Assembly (NCBI RefSeq): GCF_012295575.1
Contig: NZ_CP051180.1
Span: 3,906,001 to 3,970,000, forward strand
Reading direction: 5' to 3'
From: Ferrimonas lipolytica
GTDB taxonomy: Bacteria; Pseudomonadota; Gammaproteobacteria; Enterobacterales; Shewanellaceae
DNA: 64,000 bases
The position numbers and the translations under genes are program-made. Of the stretch, positions 26,801 to 34,332 are shown one piece after another (position 1 is the stretch's first letter; each line of letters begins with the position of its first letter). Under the pieces are notes generated by a model. It saw nothing but the letters and a program-made list of their open reading frames with translations. It searched no databases and was not told the origin of the DNA.

Positions 26801-27063
26801 TTGACCCGTGGTGGAACCCAGCGGCGGAACAGCAAGCGACGGACCGCGCTTATCGCATTGGCCAAGACAAACCGGTGTTTGTGTACAAATTGATTTGTGA
26901 GCACACGGTAGAGGAGCGGGTACTGGAGCTGCAACAAAGCAAACAAGCGCTGGCCGATAGCGTGTATGGCAAAGAGGTGGAGCTGGCAACCTTAGACGAT
27001 GGCGAACAGCTGTTGGCGCTGTTTCGTGACGACCCCCACCAAGAAACACGACAAAGTGTTTAA
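23854..27063 (+). CDS. SWIM zinc-finger SNF2-family ATPase/helicase
   Basis: A 1069-residue protein. A SWIM finger near the N terminus (Cys70-x-Cys72 ... Cys78-x-His80, in CSCPVANRCKHA) is followed by a long middle region and a SNF2 motor: DDMGLGKTIQ (motif I, about 622-631), DEAQ (II, about 720), LTGTPMEN (III), LFSQFTQML, LKAGGVGLNLT and QATDRAYRIGQ (V, VI). The architecture matches stand-alone bacterial SNF2 proteins that remodel protein-DNA complexes or RNA polymerase; no target is shown. The start is GTG with a poor SD. A strong terminator follows. Confidence 0.88.
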   Translation: MTLIFDDARVRRLFEKNTFARGEALFERGKVIYCEVEQEGRRVFGEVAGTYSRDYEVTVAFSKTGLTSECSCPVANRCKHAAALLLAALEQQGSSDTLYQMWLNRVEQVLNPPKWAASDGPELEKLLAVRLLHQNSERSHQAVVVKTGYRRRLKNGGLSKVVDRSPREMLATYRDDMALNAFDRETLQLLETGTEPYSHGPRFFHSGLHQLALKRLCERKQLYWDQSLTPLSLAGVRKLNFHWQQEEANQTLELQLDGCRNWQVLPFRHPWYVDCENNQTGPIDTPLSSELLYQLFSLPGLSADSAKHFSANVLGQFSTQQIELPGERAEQELIAPLKPQLHLWRRDGSYVAAFSFGYDDVRISPIVLRKPELRLFETDRGTLWVQRDTFNEQEAFVQLEQFGLAVCPGAEDLVALLLQAEVENPRAFWQQWLGQWRDVLEQQGWDITLADDLHLEPVKIAGFALNIEQHDRWFDLGLSIELEGEAVSLVPLLLKWLASNSDWREPRQDLLLERTDGAPLQIGYQALRPIIAVLAELADTTPRETVKLNQHQITLLPEDGPNSRWHGGEELQQLAECLHDFDGIEAVTPPAGLQATLRDYQQQGLNWLSFLHQYGFGGVLADDMGLGKTIQTLAHLQRLKEHGKLSKPSLLICPTSLVGNWRRECAKFTPELNVLVLHGSRRQDDFNRIEQADLVITTYPLIHRDIDTMVMHDFSLIVLDEAQSIKNPSAKATLAIKDLKGEQCIGLTGTPMENHLGELWSLFDFALPGFLGSQGHFNRHYRKPIEQCGDEVMQQWLLRKIGPFLLRRTKDQVATELPPKTEIIKRVMLPPAQRTLYESVRATMEAKVRKLIEQKGLAKSRMEFLDALLKLRQICCDPKLTKLDEAENVEEAAKLDYLMEQLPKMLAEGRRVLLFSQFTQMLSRIEQRLLDEGIDYSILTGQTRNREAAVDAFQSGDVPLFLISLKAGGVGLNLTAADTVIHFDPWWNPAAEQQATDRAYRIGQDKPVFVYKLICEHTVEERVLELQQSKQALADSVYGKEVELATLDDGEQLLALFRDDPHQETRQSV

Positions 27064-27066
27064 CTG

Positions 27067-27110
27067 AAAACAGCGCAAGCAGGATACTCCTACTTGCGCT
27101 GTTTTGTTTT
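27067..27110 (+). terminator. Terminator of the SNF2 gene
   Basis: A 17-bp stem with one mismatch (27067-27083 with 27089-27105) followed by GTTTT. MITE copy 3 begins 12 bp after it. Confidence 0.9.
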
Positions 27111-27122
27111 GAGCCTTAGTAA

Positions 27123-27413
27123 GGCTGTGTACCAACTAAGTGTTGTTCTTTCTAATACAGTTAAAGCACTGGCTAGGCGAGTCGCGATACCAAGGGTAAA
27201 GCACTACCGCTATTGATCTGCTGCCGCATTGGAGCAGTTCAGCGAAGCGTTTTGAAGGGGGATTCCAAAGGGGGCGGAGCTCCCCCCACTAATGCATACA
27301 AGAATTGCATACTAGAATGTGCCGTCGCCACTGCGACATAGTCCCCTTAAAGCACCGAAATTGGTGAAGCCGAAGGCTTAAGATAAGCTTCAACAGCTAA
27401 CTATGACACAGCC
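27123..27413. mobile_element. MITE-like element, copy 3 (B end left), 291 bp
   Basis: GGCTGTGT to ACACAGCC with flanks CTTAGTAA and TTTAGTAA (7 of 8). It belongs to the subfamily with GCAGTTC instead of GCAGTCC, but the right arm of that stem is cut by a small deletion. It lies between the convergent SNF2 and FidL-like genes. Confidence 0.85.
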
Positions 27414-27440
27414 TTTAGTAACGGTGCGTTGTTATGGTGT

Positions 27441-27968
27441 TTAGAAGCCGACGTTGTCGGTAACGGTGCAGCTGCAAACTGCGTTTGAGGTCGCGAAATA
27501 GACCGAAGCAAAGTTTCGCTCCTGATCTAGCTCCAATAACTTGATGCTGACGTTATGGCTGCCGCTGGTGGAGATGTTCAAACCGCTGCTGTACGCAAGG
27601 TATTTGAGGTGTTCTGGCAACGGTTGTTGCTCATCCTCAATCTTCACCTTTTGTTGGTGCATGCTGATCTGGTACAGCGGTAATGCGCCGCTGTGCGACA
27701 ACACCTCACCGGTCATGGCGATATGGCCAACTGGTTTGCCGTCTTGAGTAAAGTAGCGATAGTAGATCCGCGCATGGGGCTCAATAAGGACAAAATCGGC
27801 CTGCATGTAAAATTGGCGATCGTGGTTGTTATCTACTGGCATATCTATCAGTTCGTTGCGGCAGCTCAAGATCCGATTGGCGTGGCTATTTTGTTTGGTT
27901 GCATAGGTAACTGCAGCGGTACCTATAAGCAGCAAAAGCGCTATGGCAGCAAGGTAATACTTATTCAC
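27441..27968 (-). CDS. FidL/ToxS-like single-pass membrane protein
   Basis: A 175-residue protein with one N-terminal transmembrane helix (about residues 5-22) and a periplasmic domain that ends in a Cys pair (CSC). It overlaps the 3' end of the upstream membrane-bound regulator by 8 bp, so they are translationally coupled. This arrangement is that of ToxR/ToxS and of CadC-type regulators with FidL-like partners, in which the small protein shapes or protects the regulator's periplasmic part. The assignment rests on architecture more than sequence. Confidence 0.6.
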   Translation of the reverse strand: MNKYYLAAIALLLLIGTAAVTYATKQNSHANRILSCRNELIDMPVDNNHDRQFYMQADFVLIEPHARIYYRYFTQDGKPVGHIAMTGEVLSHSGALPLYQISMHQQKVKIEDEQQPLPEHLKYLAYSSGLNISTSGSHNVSIKLLELDQERNFASVYFATSNAVCSCTVTDNVGF

Positions 27969-28728
27969 AGAGATTAGCCTCCGTTACCCATTGAGACGGC
28001 AGAAAGTCGGTGTTCAGTCGAAAGTCACTGATCTTAATATTGCGCCGCTTTACTGTTTTCTCTGAATCGGCAAGTAGGGTGATGTTCAGCACCATACCAT
28101 CGTGTGATAAGGCCATGTAGGCCCGCTGCCAGCTGGTTGATTTACAACCGGCGAGCTGTTGTGCCAGCTTATTGCGATTAGCGGCTAAATCGATGCGATT
28201 GGCATTAGAGTTAGCGACCGAGATAACCTTAATTTGCTGGCCATTGTCGAGGATGAACTGGCTCTCTTCGCGAAGTTCGACTGCTGCAGCTGGCTGCGCT
28301 GACTGCGGCACGAGCAAGTAAGCTAATATCACTAGGCAACTCAGCAGTGCAGCGCCAATGGCAACACGCTTTGAGTGTTGACTGATAGTGCTAAGTGTTG
28401 ATGGCAGTATGGTTGTTGATGGAGCGGTCAACGCGAGGCTATAGCCCTTGGTTGCGATGGTTTGAATGACATCGTGGCTGTCATCATCAATAAAGTGGCG
28501 CAGGGTAAAAATAGCTTTCACCGCGGCTGAGTCACTAAACGCCAACTGGTTGTCCCCGTCGCGCCTAAGTTGTTGTTTGCTTAACGCACTACCTTGCGCT
28601 GCAATCAGGTGCTCAAGTACCTGCTTTTCTACTCGAGGAAGATGCCAAAACTTATCGATCTCTGGGTGAAAAAGTTCCCCCCGGCCGATGTCGTAGCAAT
28701 ACTGTCCCAACCGATAAATTGAACTCAT
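27961..28728 (-). CDS. ToxR/CadC-like membrane-bound transcription regulator
   Basis: The likely start is the ATG at 28728 (MSSIYRLGQYCYDIGRGELF); the frame is open to 28821 but that extension is unlike the family. The 255 residues comprise a winged-helix OmpR-type domain (about 1-100, ending VIQTIATKGYSLAL), a linker, one membrane span (about 120-140, AIGAALLSCLVILAYLLVP) and a periplasmic domain. Such one-component regulators sense envelope signals directly. Its divergent neighbour is the split-Soret-like cytochrome, the most probable target. Confidence 0.75.
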   Translation of the reverse strand: MSSIYRLGQYCYDIGRGELFHPEIDKFWHLPRVEKQVLEHLIAAQGSALSKQQLRRDGDNQLAFSDSAAVKAIFTLRHFIDDDSHDVIQTIATKGYSLALTAPSTTILPSTLSTISQHSKRVAIGAALLSCLVILAYLLVPQSAQPAAAVELREESQFILDNGQQIKVISVANSNANRIDLAANRNKLAQQLAGCKSTSWQRAYMALSHDGMVLNITLLADSEKTVKRRNIKISDFRLNTDFLPSQWVTEANLCE

Positions 28729-28862
28729 AGTCGTGCAGCCTAATCCGTTTGCTTGATGATAAACGGTGCCGTTGGCAAAAAACGCGAGGGCAATGGTGGC
28801 GCCAATTCGGTTATTTGTCACTCTCAGTAAAATGATTATATTAGCGTTTTCGCAACTAATGT

Positions 28863-28876
28863 TTGATGTAGATCGC
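28863..28876. promoter_or_regulatory. FNR/CRP-like site in the cytochrome promoter region
   Basis: TTGAT-GTAG-ATCGC resembles the FNR box (TTGAT-N4-ATCAA) with two mismatches on the right. It lies between the ToxR-like gene and the cytochrome gene, where oxygen control would be expected. The rest of the ~415-bp gap (28729-29143) shows nothing clear. Confidence 0.35.
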
Positions 28877-29143
28877 GTTTGGTAATCGAAGTGATGGAGC
28901 GAGTAATTTTAGTAATCTGAAGTAATAATCCAAAAATCATGTAAATCATGGATAAAGTCACTGCTTTACGGTTGCTTCGCGTGTTCTAGTGAGTGTGGCA
29001 AAGATGATTAGGACTAACGATGAGGGAACACAATTACCCTAGGGGAATCACACCAATACTACTCTGGCAAACCTACTGTGAAGACAAGTGGCAACGGCCA
29101 CGTTACTAATCAAATAAAACAAAAGTAACAGTAGGTGAGTATT

Positions 29144-29962
29144 ATGAGCATGAATCGTCGTCAAGCATTAGGGCAGATCATTAAACTAACTGGTGCAGCA
29201 GCCGGTGGCATGGCAGTTAGTTCGAATGTATTTGCTGAAGAAACAACAATGACACCGTGGGATGGCACCCCGTTAGAGTACGTTAAGCTCGACCCTGCGT
29301 CGGTGGCTAACAAGGCTTTTAATGCAGGTAAAGGTTGTATGAATGAAGTATTTACTTCGATTGTTGAATCATTAGCTGAAACCGCCGGAACAGACCAAGA
29401 GAAGTGGGCCAATATCCCAACCGCAATGGCGCGTTATGGTTGGGCTGGGATCTTGGGTGAAGGCTCAACCTGCGGCAACATTAACGCCACCGGTATGCTG
29501 TTCAATATGGTTAAGGTGCCAGGCTTTAATGAGGATAAAGCGGTTACTGGGTTAATGACCTATGTGTGTCGCTTCTACGAGCAAACCTCGCTACCAAGCA
29601 ATGATGAAACCTTCCTTAAAGCCGCTTTAGGTGATGAATACACCGAGACTTGGTTTGCCGAGAATGTAGTTGAATCGACCACTGCAGAATCGCTGATGTG
29701 TCATGCTTCAATCACCACATGGGCGAAACACAACGGTAAGGTAATGTCGGAGAAAGGGCCTCGTTGTACCTTGCTATCTGCCAACATGGCTTACTACATC
29801 ACGACGTTATTGAACCAAGCGTTAGCCGGCGAATTAGATACCGCTGAGTTGACCCAGCCGACCGCTGAAACCACAGCCTGTAAGAGCTGTCACAGCACTT
29901 CATTCCGCCCAGCAATGGTGAAAACCAATCAGGCATGTGAAACCTGCCACGGCTCACACTAA
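29144..29962 (+). CDS. Tat-exported split-Soret-like diheme cytochrome c
   Basis: The ATG at 29144 follows AGGTGAG; upstream GTG at 29135 is possible. The N terminus MSMNRRQALGQIIKLTGAAAGG is a twin-arginine signal. The body carries Cys-rich motifs of the C_GCAxxG_C_C redox family (AGKGCMNEVF, GSTCGNINATG, YVCRFYE, RCTLLSANMAYYI). Two CxxCH heme sites stand at the C terminus (CKSCHS, CETCHG). This combination is that of split-Soret cytochrome c of Desulfovibrio and Shewanella (SO_0939 type), a periplasmic electron carrier of uncertain role. The next gene, a lipoprotein, is 17 bp downstream, so they probably form an operon. Confidence 0.8.
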   Translation: MSMNRRQALGQIIKLTGAAAGGMAVSSNVFAEETTMTPWDGTPLEYVKLDPASVANKAFNAGKGCMNEVFTSIVESLAETAGTDQEKWANIPTAMARYGWAGILGEGSTCGNINATGMLFNMVKVPGFNEDKAVTGLMTYVCRFYEQTSLPSNDETFLKAALGDEYTETWFAENVVESTTAESLMCHASITTWAKHNGKVMSEKGPRCTLLSANMAYYITTLLNQALAGELDTAELTQPTAETTACKSCHSTSFRPAMVKTNQACETCHGSH

Positions 29963-29979
29963 CTGAAGGAGGGCGAATT

Positions 29980-30471
29980 ATGAAAATTTGGAAGGTTGCG
30001 CTTTTAGCGCTCGCGGTAGCGATTACCGGCTGTAGTGACGACGATGATGACAATGATGTTGTCGCGCCACCGGTAGTTCCGGTTGGTGTCACTGCTGATG
30101 AAGCAACAACGATGACAGCAGCGGTATCTAGCGTTGATGCCATTACCGGCACCATTAGCTTTAGCTTGGCAACTGATGAACAAGACCCGATTGAGCAGTT
30201 AGCGAATATTGAGGTGATGTATCTGGGTTACCCACCGGCAGATTGGCAAGCGCCAGCGTCTGAAAGTAACTTTAAGCTGCGCTGGCACCAGTCACACCTG
30301 ATCACTTGTACGATTGATAGCTGTGATGGCGCTTTGGTTGAGGTAACTCCAGGTAACTACACCTTTACACCAGACGCCTATGACTGGAATCATGAGATCG
30401 ACACCTTTAAGTATCAAGTTGTTGTATCAGGTGCGTTGGCTGAAACCACGATAGATCTGACTGCAATGTAA
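29980..30471 (+). CDS. Lipoprotein co-transcribed with the split-Soret-like cytochrome
   Basis: A 163-residue lipoprotein (lipobox AITGC, then SDDDDDND). The mature part looks beta-rich: ISFSLATDEQDPIEQLANIEVMYLG and VEVTPGNYTFTPDAYDWNHEID. These features faintly resemble the non-heme beta domains of OmcA/MtrC-type outer-membrane cytochromes, but it has no CxxCH itself. The serine after the lipid Cys favours the outer membrane. AGGAGG lies just before its ATG, 17 bp after the cytochrome stop. It may dock the cytochrome at the outer membrane; this is inference. Confidence 0.65.
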   Translation: MKIWKVALLALAVAITGCSDDDDDNDVVAPPVVPVGVTADEATTMTAAVSSVDAITGTISFSLATDEQDPIEQLANIEVMYLGYPPADWQAPASESNFKLRWHQSHLITCTIDSCDGALVEVTPGNYTFTPDAYDWNHEIDTFKYQVVVSGALAETTIDLTAM

Positions 30472-30488
30472 CGTCAGGCCAGAGGAAT

Positions 30489-30516
30489 AAAAAGTCCGAG
30501 CATGCTCGGACTTTTT
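30489..30516 (+). terminator. Terminator of the cytochrome-lipoprotein operon
   Basis: AAAAAGTCCGAG / CTCGGACTTTTT, 12-bp perfect stem with a CATG loop; convergent with the hydrolase gene and usable in both directions. Confidence 0.9.
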
Positions 30517-30538
30517 GTGTTTTTAAACCGGTATCGCG

Positions 30539-31561
30539 TTACAGCAACGACTTGAGCTGTTCGGCAATCAACAAGTTCGCTTTTTTGGCTTCGTTGATGC
30601 CGCCAGCCATTGAGGTAAAGCCGTGGGCTAAGCCGCTTATCTCTATTTGCGTTACCGCCACTCCGGCATTGCTGAGTTTGTTGCCGTAGGCGATCCCTTG
30701 GTCGCGCAGCGGATCAAAACCGGCGGTAACCATAATAGCCGGAGCTAACTGTTGCAGGTTTTGGCTGTTCATTGGTGCTGAATAGGGGTGGTTGAGATCA
30801 TCTGGGCTGGCGTAGAAATGTTGCTGAAACCAAGCCATTTCGGCCATGGTTAGTGGGTAACAGTTGCCGCAAGCCTCAAAGGAGCTGCCCACTTCTGTTG
30901 AGCTGGTTCCCGGATAAACCATCAATTGTACCTTGGGTTGAGGCAGTGACTCGGCCTGTAAGCGTTGACACAAAATGGCAGTTAAGGCACCGCCGGCGCT
31001 GTCGCCGGCTATGGCGATACGGTTAGGATCGACCTGTTGTTGCGTGGCGTTGCGCATTAGCCACTGGTGGGCGGCAAAGGCATCGTCAATTGGAGCAGGA
31101 AACGGATGCTCTGGCGCTTTGCGATACAACACAGAGTAAACCTTGGCGCCGCAGGTTTTGGCTAGGGTCACGCAGAAGTCATGGTTGGTATCGAGATCGC
31201 CAACCACAAAGCCGCCCATATGAAAGTACAGAATAGCGGGCGCATCGGTATCAAGCTGCTGTGGTTGATACACACGTACTGTTAATGCTGATTCTGGTCC
31301 TTCAATACTGATATCGTGGCTAGCGACGGTTGAATCAGGTTTGCTCGCCAGCATAGCAATGCCAGTGCGCACCGCTGCTCGAGCGTGCTCGACAGATAAC
31401 TTATCTAAGGAGGGTTTGGTGCGTGCCAGTTTAGAAAGCAGTTGCATCTGTAGATCCATGATGCGGCCTTCGATCTGCAGCGGCGGCTCCCCAAGTACCA
31501 TCTTTTGAACGACGGTTGGTGCGGCCAACAGGGCTCTGACTATCCACTTTTCTGCACTCAT
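30539..31561 (-). CDS. HSL-type alpha/beta hydrolase (esterase/lipase)
   Basis: A 340-residue enzyme of the hormone-sensitive lipase family. The oxyanion-hole motif is YFHMGGFVVGD (HGGG with Met in the second place), the nucleophile elbow is AGDSAGGALTA, and the acid and base are in GFDPLRDQG and LAHGF. An N-terminal cap of about 70 residues is present. It should cleave short-chain esters in the cytoplasm. AAGGA lies 6 nt before the ATG. MITE copy 4 begins 28 bp upstream and separates it from the ancestral promoter region. Confidence 0.88.
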   Translation of the reverse strand: MSAEKWIVRALLAAPTVVQKMVLGEPPLQIEGRIMDLQMQLLSKLARTKPSLDKLSVEHARAAVRTGIAMLASKPDSTVASHDISIEGPESALTVRVYQPQQLDTDAPAILYFHMGGFVVGDLDTNHDFCVTLAKTCGAKVYSVLYRKAPEHPFPAPIDDAFAAHQWLMRNATQQQVDPNRIAIAGDSAGGALTAILCQRLQAESLPQPKVQLMVYPGTSSTEVGSSFEACGNCYPLTMAEMAWFQQHFYASPDDLNHPYSAPMNSQNLQQLAPAIMVTAGFDPLRDQGIAYGNKLSNAGVAVTQIEISGLAHGFTSMAGGINEAKKANLLIAEQLKSLL

Positions 31562-31588
31562 CTCGATTCCTTAGTTGTCTAACCAATA

Positions 31589-31852
31589 GGCTGTGTCACA
31601 GTTAAGTGTTGAGGTTTATATCAAGCCCTCGGCTCTACCTATTGCAGTACTCTTAAGGGGTTATGTCGCGGTGGCGACAGCACGCAAAGGGGAGCTTCGC
31701 CCCTTTAGAATCCCCCCTTGCCTTAGGTCGCTGTCCCAAACACTTCGCTGGACTGCTCCAATGCGGCAGTAGTGCTTTCCGCTTGTATCAGAATTCGCCT
31801 AGTCGGTGCTTTAACAGCATTGGAAAGAACAACACTTAGTGGGTACACAGCC
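31589..31852. mobile_element. MITE-like element, copy 4 (A end left), 264 bp
   Basis: GGCTGTGT to ACACAGCC with a perfect 8-bp duplication AACCAATA on both sides. This is one of the clearest proofs of transposition. It is not near a terminator; it sits upstream of the hydrolase gene. The internal stem is GCTGTCC / GGACTGC with one mismatch. Confidence 0.9.
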
Positions 31853-32295
31853 AACCAATAGGTACAAGATCTTGGATTTAAGTAGGTTTTGTCAAATCCT
31901 ATTAGCTAATCGTTGTGGCTGATAACTGGAACAGGTGTCGGAGTTGTAGTCGCAGTAGTATTGTTGCCGTCGCTGGGTTAATACTTGGTTTGCTCAGTTT
32001 GTTGTTGGGATTGATGCTGTCTGAGTTTATTCGCGGTATCAACAGCCAGGTACGATCGATGGTTTGCTTTCTCGCGGTTGGCAGTGGAAGCGGCGGTGAT
32101 AACGGGTAGGAGCAGTGTCAGTAAGGTTAAATCGATGCCAAACGACGTGACGATAACGGATTAGTCTATGGTTGATAGAGCCCCGTAGGAGTGTTTTTGA
32201 GCTTGGTACTGTTACGACTGTAATAGTCCTTGCCGTAACTTTCTCGATGACGGTGCTGCTGAGCCGATTTTTCGATAGTAAGGAGATTGTTGATA
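31853..32295. other. Upstream region of sodN with weak small frames
   Basis: About 440 bp. A GTG-started frame 31915-32109 has one hydrophobic helix (IVAVAGLILGLLSLLLGLML) but no ribosome site. A TTG-started frame 32172-32366 overlaps the start of sodN and also has a hydrophobic segment. Neither is convincing; either could be a decayed gene. Confidence 0.3.
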
Positions 32296-32748
32296 ATGAA
32301 GAAACAACTACAGGCTGCCGTATTTGCTGCGGTCACGTTTTTTGCCATGGTTCCAAGCGCATTTAGCCATTGCCAGATCCCGTGCGGGATCTACGACGAC
32401 CACGCTAAGGTGCAAGAGATGCTGCAAGACGTGGCAACCACCCGCAAAGCGGTGGCACAGGTTGGTCAGCTCGCTGGCAAAAAAGATGCCCAGTCCAGCA
32501 ACCAACTGGTTCGTTGGGTGATGAATAAGGAGCAGCACGCTCAAAATGTGATTGCCACTATCAGCGATTACTTTCTTACTCAGCGCGTGAAGGCCGATCA
32601 AAAAGATTACGCGGAACGCTTGCAGAAGCACCACGCGGTGATTGTAGCTGCGATGAAGGTGAAGCAAAACGCCGACAGCAAGTATGTTGACGACCTAGAG
32701 AATAAGGTTAAGGCGCTACTGCCATACTACCCAGAGCACAAACACTGA
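32296..32748 (+). CDS. sodN: Nickel superoxide dismutase with Sec signal peptide
   Basis: Ni-SOD converts superoxide to oxygen and peroxide. The nickel hook HCQIPCGIYDD (family HCxxPCGxY) starts at residue 25 of a 150-residue precursor. Residues 1-24 form a typical Sec signal (MKKQ, hydrophobic core, ending MVPSAFS). Cleavage after Ser24 would leave His25 as the mature N terminus, needed for nickel ligation by the His amine and imidazole. The rest (NKEQHAQ, ISDYFLTQR, ENKVKALLP) fits the four-helix Ni-SOD fold. No sodX-like maturation protease is adjacent. AGGAG lies 10 nt before the ATG. Confidence 0.9.
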   Translation: MKKQLQAAVFAAVTFFAMVPSAFSHCQIPCGIYDDHAKVQEMLQDVATTRKAVAQVGQLAGKKDAQSSNQLVRWVMNKEQHAQNVIATISDYFLTQRVKADQKDYAERLQKHHAVIVAAMKVKQNADSKYVDDLENKVKALLPYYPEHKH

Positions 32749-32773
32749 TACTTTCAGCTTTTACAGACAATAA

Positions 32774-32808
32774 AAAAGGGCCTACAAATTAATGTAAGCC
32801 CTTTTTAA
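32774..32808 (+). terminator. Terminator of sodN
   Basis: A 14-bp stem (one mismatch) with a 6-nt loop: AAAAAGGGCCTACA / TGTAAGCCCTTTTT. Confidence 0.85.
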
Positions 32809-32832
32809 ATCAAACCTTATTGGTTTGATTTT
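32809..32832 (-). terminator. Terminator of the dusB-fis operon
   Basis: AAATCAAACC / GGTTTGATTT, a 10-bp perfect stem with a very short loop, at the fis stop codon and followed on the minus strand by a run ending in T residues. Confidence 0.7.
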
Positions 32833-33139
32833 AGTTCATGCCGTACTTCTTCAGCTTCTTGCGCAGCGTACCGCGGTTGATGCCTAGAATGTTAGCAGCG
32901 CGGGTTTGGTTTCCGCGAGTGTATTGCATAACGATGTCCAGCAACGGCTGTTCAACTTCACACAGTACCATTTCGTAAACTTCAGAGGCTTCTTGGCCAT
33001 CCAGTTGGGCAAAGTAGTTGCTTACTGCACGTTTTACAGAATCACGTAACAGCTGTGGCTTTACAGTGCCGTTTGGGGTCTCGATTTGGCCAACGGTCAG
33101 TTGGTGCGCTTCAGAAAAGGAGTTCTGCTGATCAAACAT
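32831..33139 (-). CDS. fis: DNA-bending nucleoid protein Fis
   Basis: The 102-residue protein has the Fis C-terminal helix-turn-helix almost unchanged ([20 protein letters not shown] then [20 protein letters not shown]) and the N-terminal beta-hairpin arm. Fis bends DNA, activates rRNA promoters and shapes the nucleoid. It follows dusB by about 20 bp in the classic dusB-fis operon, where fis expression is growth-phase controlled. Confidence 0.97.
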   Translation of the reverse strand: MFDQQNSFSEAHQLTVGQIETPNGTVKPQLLRDSVKRAVSNYFAQLDGQEASEVYEMVLCEVEQPLLDIVMQYTRGNQTRAANILGINRGTLRKKLKKYGMN

Positions 33140-33158
33140 ACTGTCTTCGCTCTGTCTC

Positions 33159-34130
33159 TTAAATATTGTTTACTTCGAAAAAGCTGGCTAAGGCTTCTCG
33201 CTGTGCCGTTGCCGATTCAAGTTGATTGAATTGGCGTCTTAAATCCGGTTGTTGTTGGTTATCGAGATACCAACCCACGTGTTTACGAGCGATGCGCATA
33301 CCGCGCTCGTCCCCGTAAAACTCGTGTAACTGCTGCAGGTGTTCCTGCATCAGCTGCCAGCGCTCTTGCAACGAGGGCTCTGGCAGATGTTCTCCGGTCG
33401 CTAAGTAGTGGGCTATTTCGCGGAAAATCCACGGTCGACCCTGCGCAGGGCGGCCTATCATAAGGCCGTCTACGCCAGTCATATCCAATACTTGGCGCGC
33501 CTTCTCAGGACTGTCGATGTCGCCATTGGCAACAACGGGTATCGAGATGGCATTCTTAATGGCCGCAATGGTGTCGTACTCAGCTTCGCCTTTGTACATG
33601 CATTGTCGTGTTCGACCATGCACGGCGAGAGCAGCGATGCCACTTTGCTCGGCAATACGAGCGATGTCGACACCATTACGGTTTTCCGGATCCCAACCGG
33701 TTCGGATCTTGAGGGTAACCGGCACATCAACCGCGTTAGCGACTGCTGTACAGATTTGGCCCACCAGTTCCGGGTGGCGAAGCAAGGCAGAACCTGCCAA
33801 CTTCTTATTAACTTTTTTTGCTGGGCAACCCATATTGATGTCGATGATTTGGGCGCCACGCTCCACATTGAAACGAGCAGCTTGAGCCATCAACTCCGGT
33901 TCACAACCAGCGATTTGAACGGATCGGATCCCACTTTCATTAGTGTGGTCCATGCGTGACATCGATTTCTCGGTCTTCCATACCTCAGGGTTAGAAGAGA
34001 GCATCTCACTCACGGCCAGTCCAGCCCCTAAGCGGCGGCATAACTGACGAAAAGGTAAGTCCGTAACACCAGCCATTGGTGCCACGATCAGCTGATTTTC
34101 CAGTTGATAGGGTCCAATTTGCATAGTCAC
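33159..34130 (-). CDS. dusB: tRNA-dihydrouridine synthase B
   Basis: Flavin enzyme that reduces uridines in tRNA D-loops. The 323 residues match DusB. Signature motifs: [12 protein letters not shown] at the N terminus, [21 protein letters not shown] with the catalytic Cys, [30 protein letters not shown] and [16 protein letters not shown] for FMN binding. It is the first gene of the dusB-fis operon. Confidence 0.97.
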   Translation of the reverse strand: MTMQIGPYQLENQLIVAPMAGVTDLPFRQLCRRLGAGLAVSEMLSSNPEVWKTEKSMSRMDHTNESGIRSVQIAGCEPELMAQAARFNVERGAQIIDINMGCPAKKVNKKLAGSALLRHPELVGQICTAVANAVDVPVTLKIRTGWDPENRNGVDIARIAEQSGIAALAVHGRTRQCMYKGEAEYDTIAAIKNAISIPVVANGDIDSPEKARQVLDMTGVDGLMIGRPAQGRPWIFREIAHYLATGEHLPEPSLQERWQLMQEHLQQLHEFYGDERGMRIARKHVGWYLDNQQQPDLRRQFNQLESATAQREALASFFEVNNI

Positions 34131-34255
34131 TTTTTAACCAGGTCCGAAACGAGGGAGCGAATATTACTCTTTTTTTGCGGTGGTGGGAAGGTTAGAAAAT
34201 GAACTCAGCGCAAATTAATACACTTGACTTTCTTTTGCACAATGCTGATTGGCTC

Positions 34256-34297
34256 TGCAAAACCACGTTAGCGGTTACTCACTTCCGTGGTTTTGCA
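34256..34297. other. 12-bp perfect stem with 18-nt loop between prmA and dusB
   Basis: TGCAAAACCACG (34256-34267) and CGTGGTTTTGCA (34286-34297) pair perfectly. There is no T-run next to it on either strand, so it is not a standard terminator. It lies after the prmA stop and before dusB, so it could be an RNA processing or protein-binding structure. Confidence 0.6.
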
Positions 34298-34332
34298 TAA
34301 ATTGCTGGTTTTTTATACTTACCAGTGAGTTG

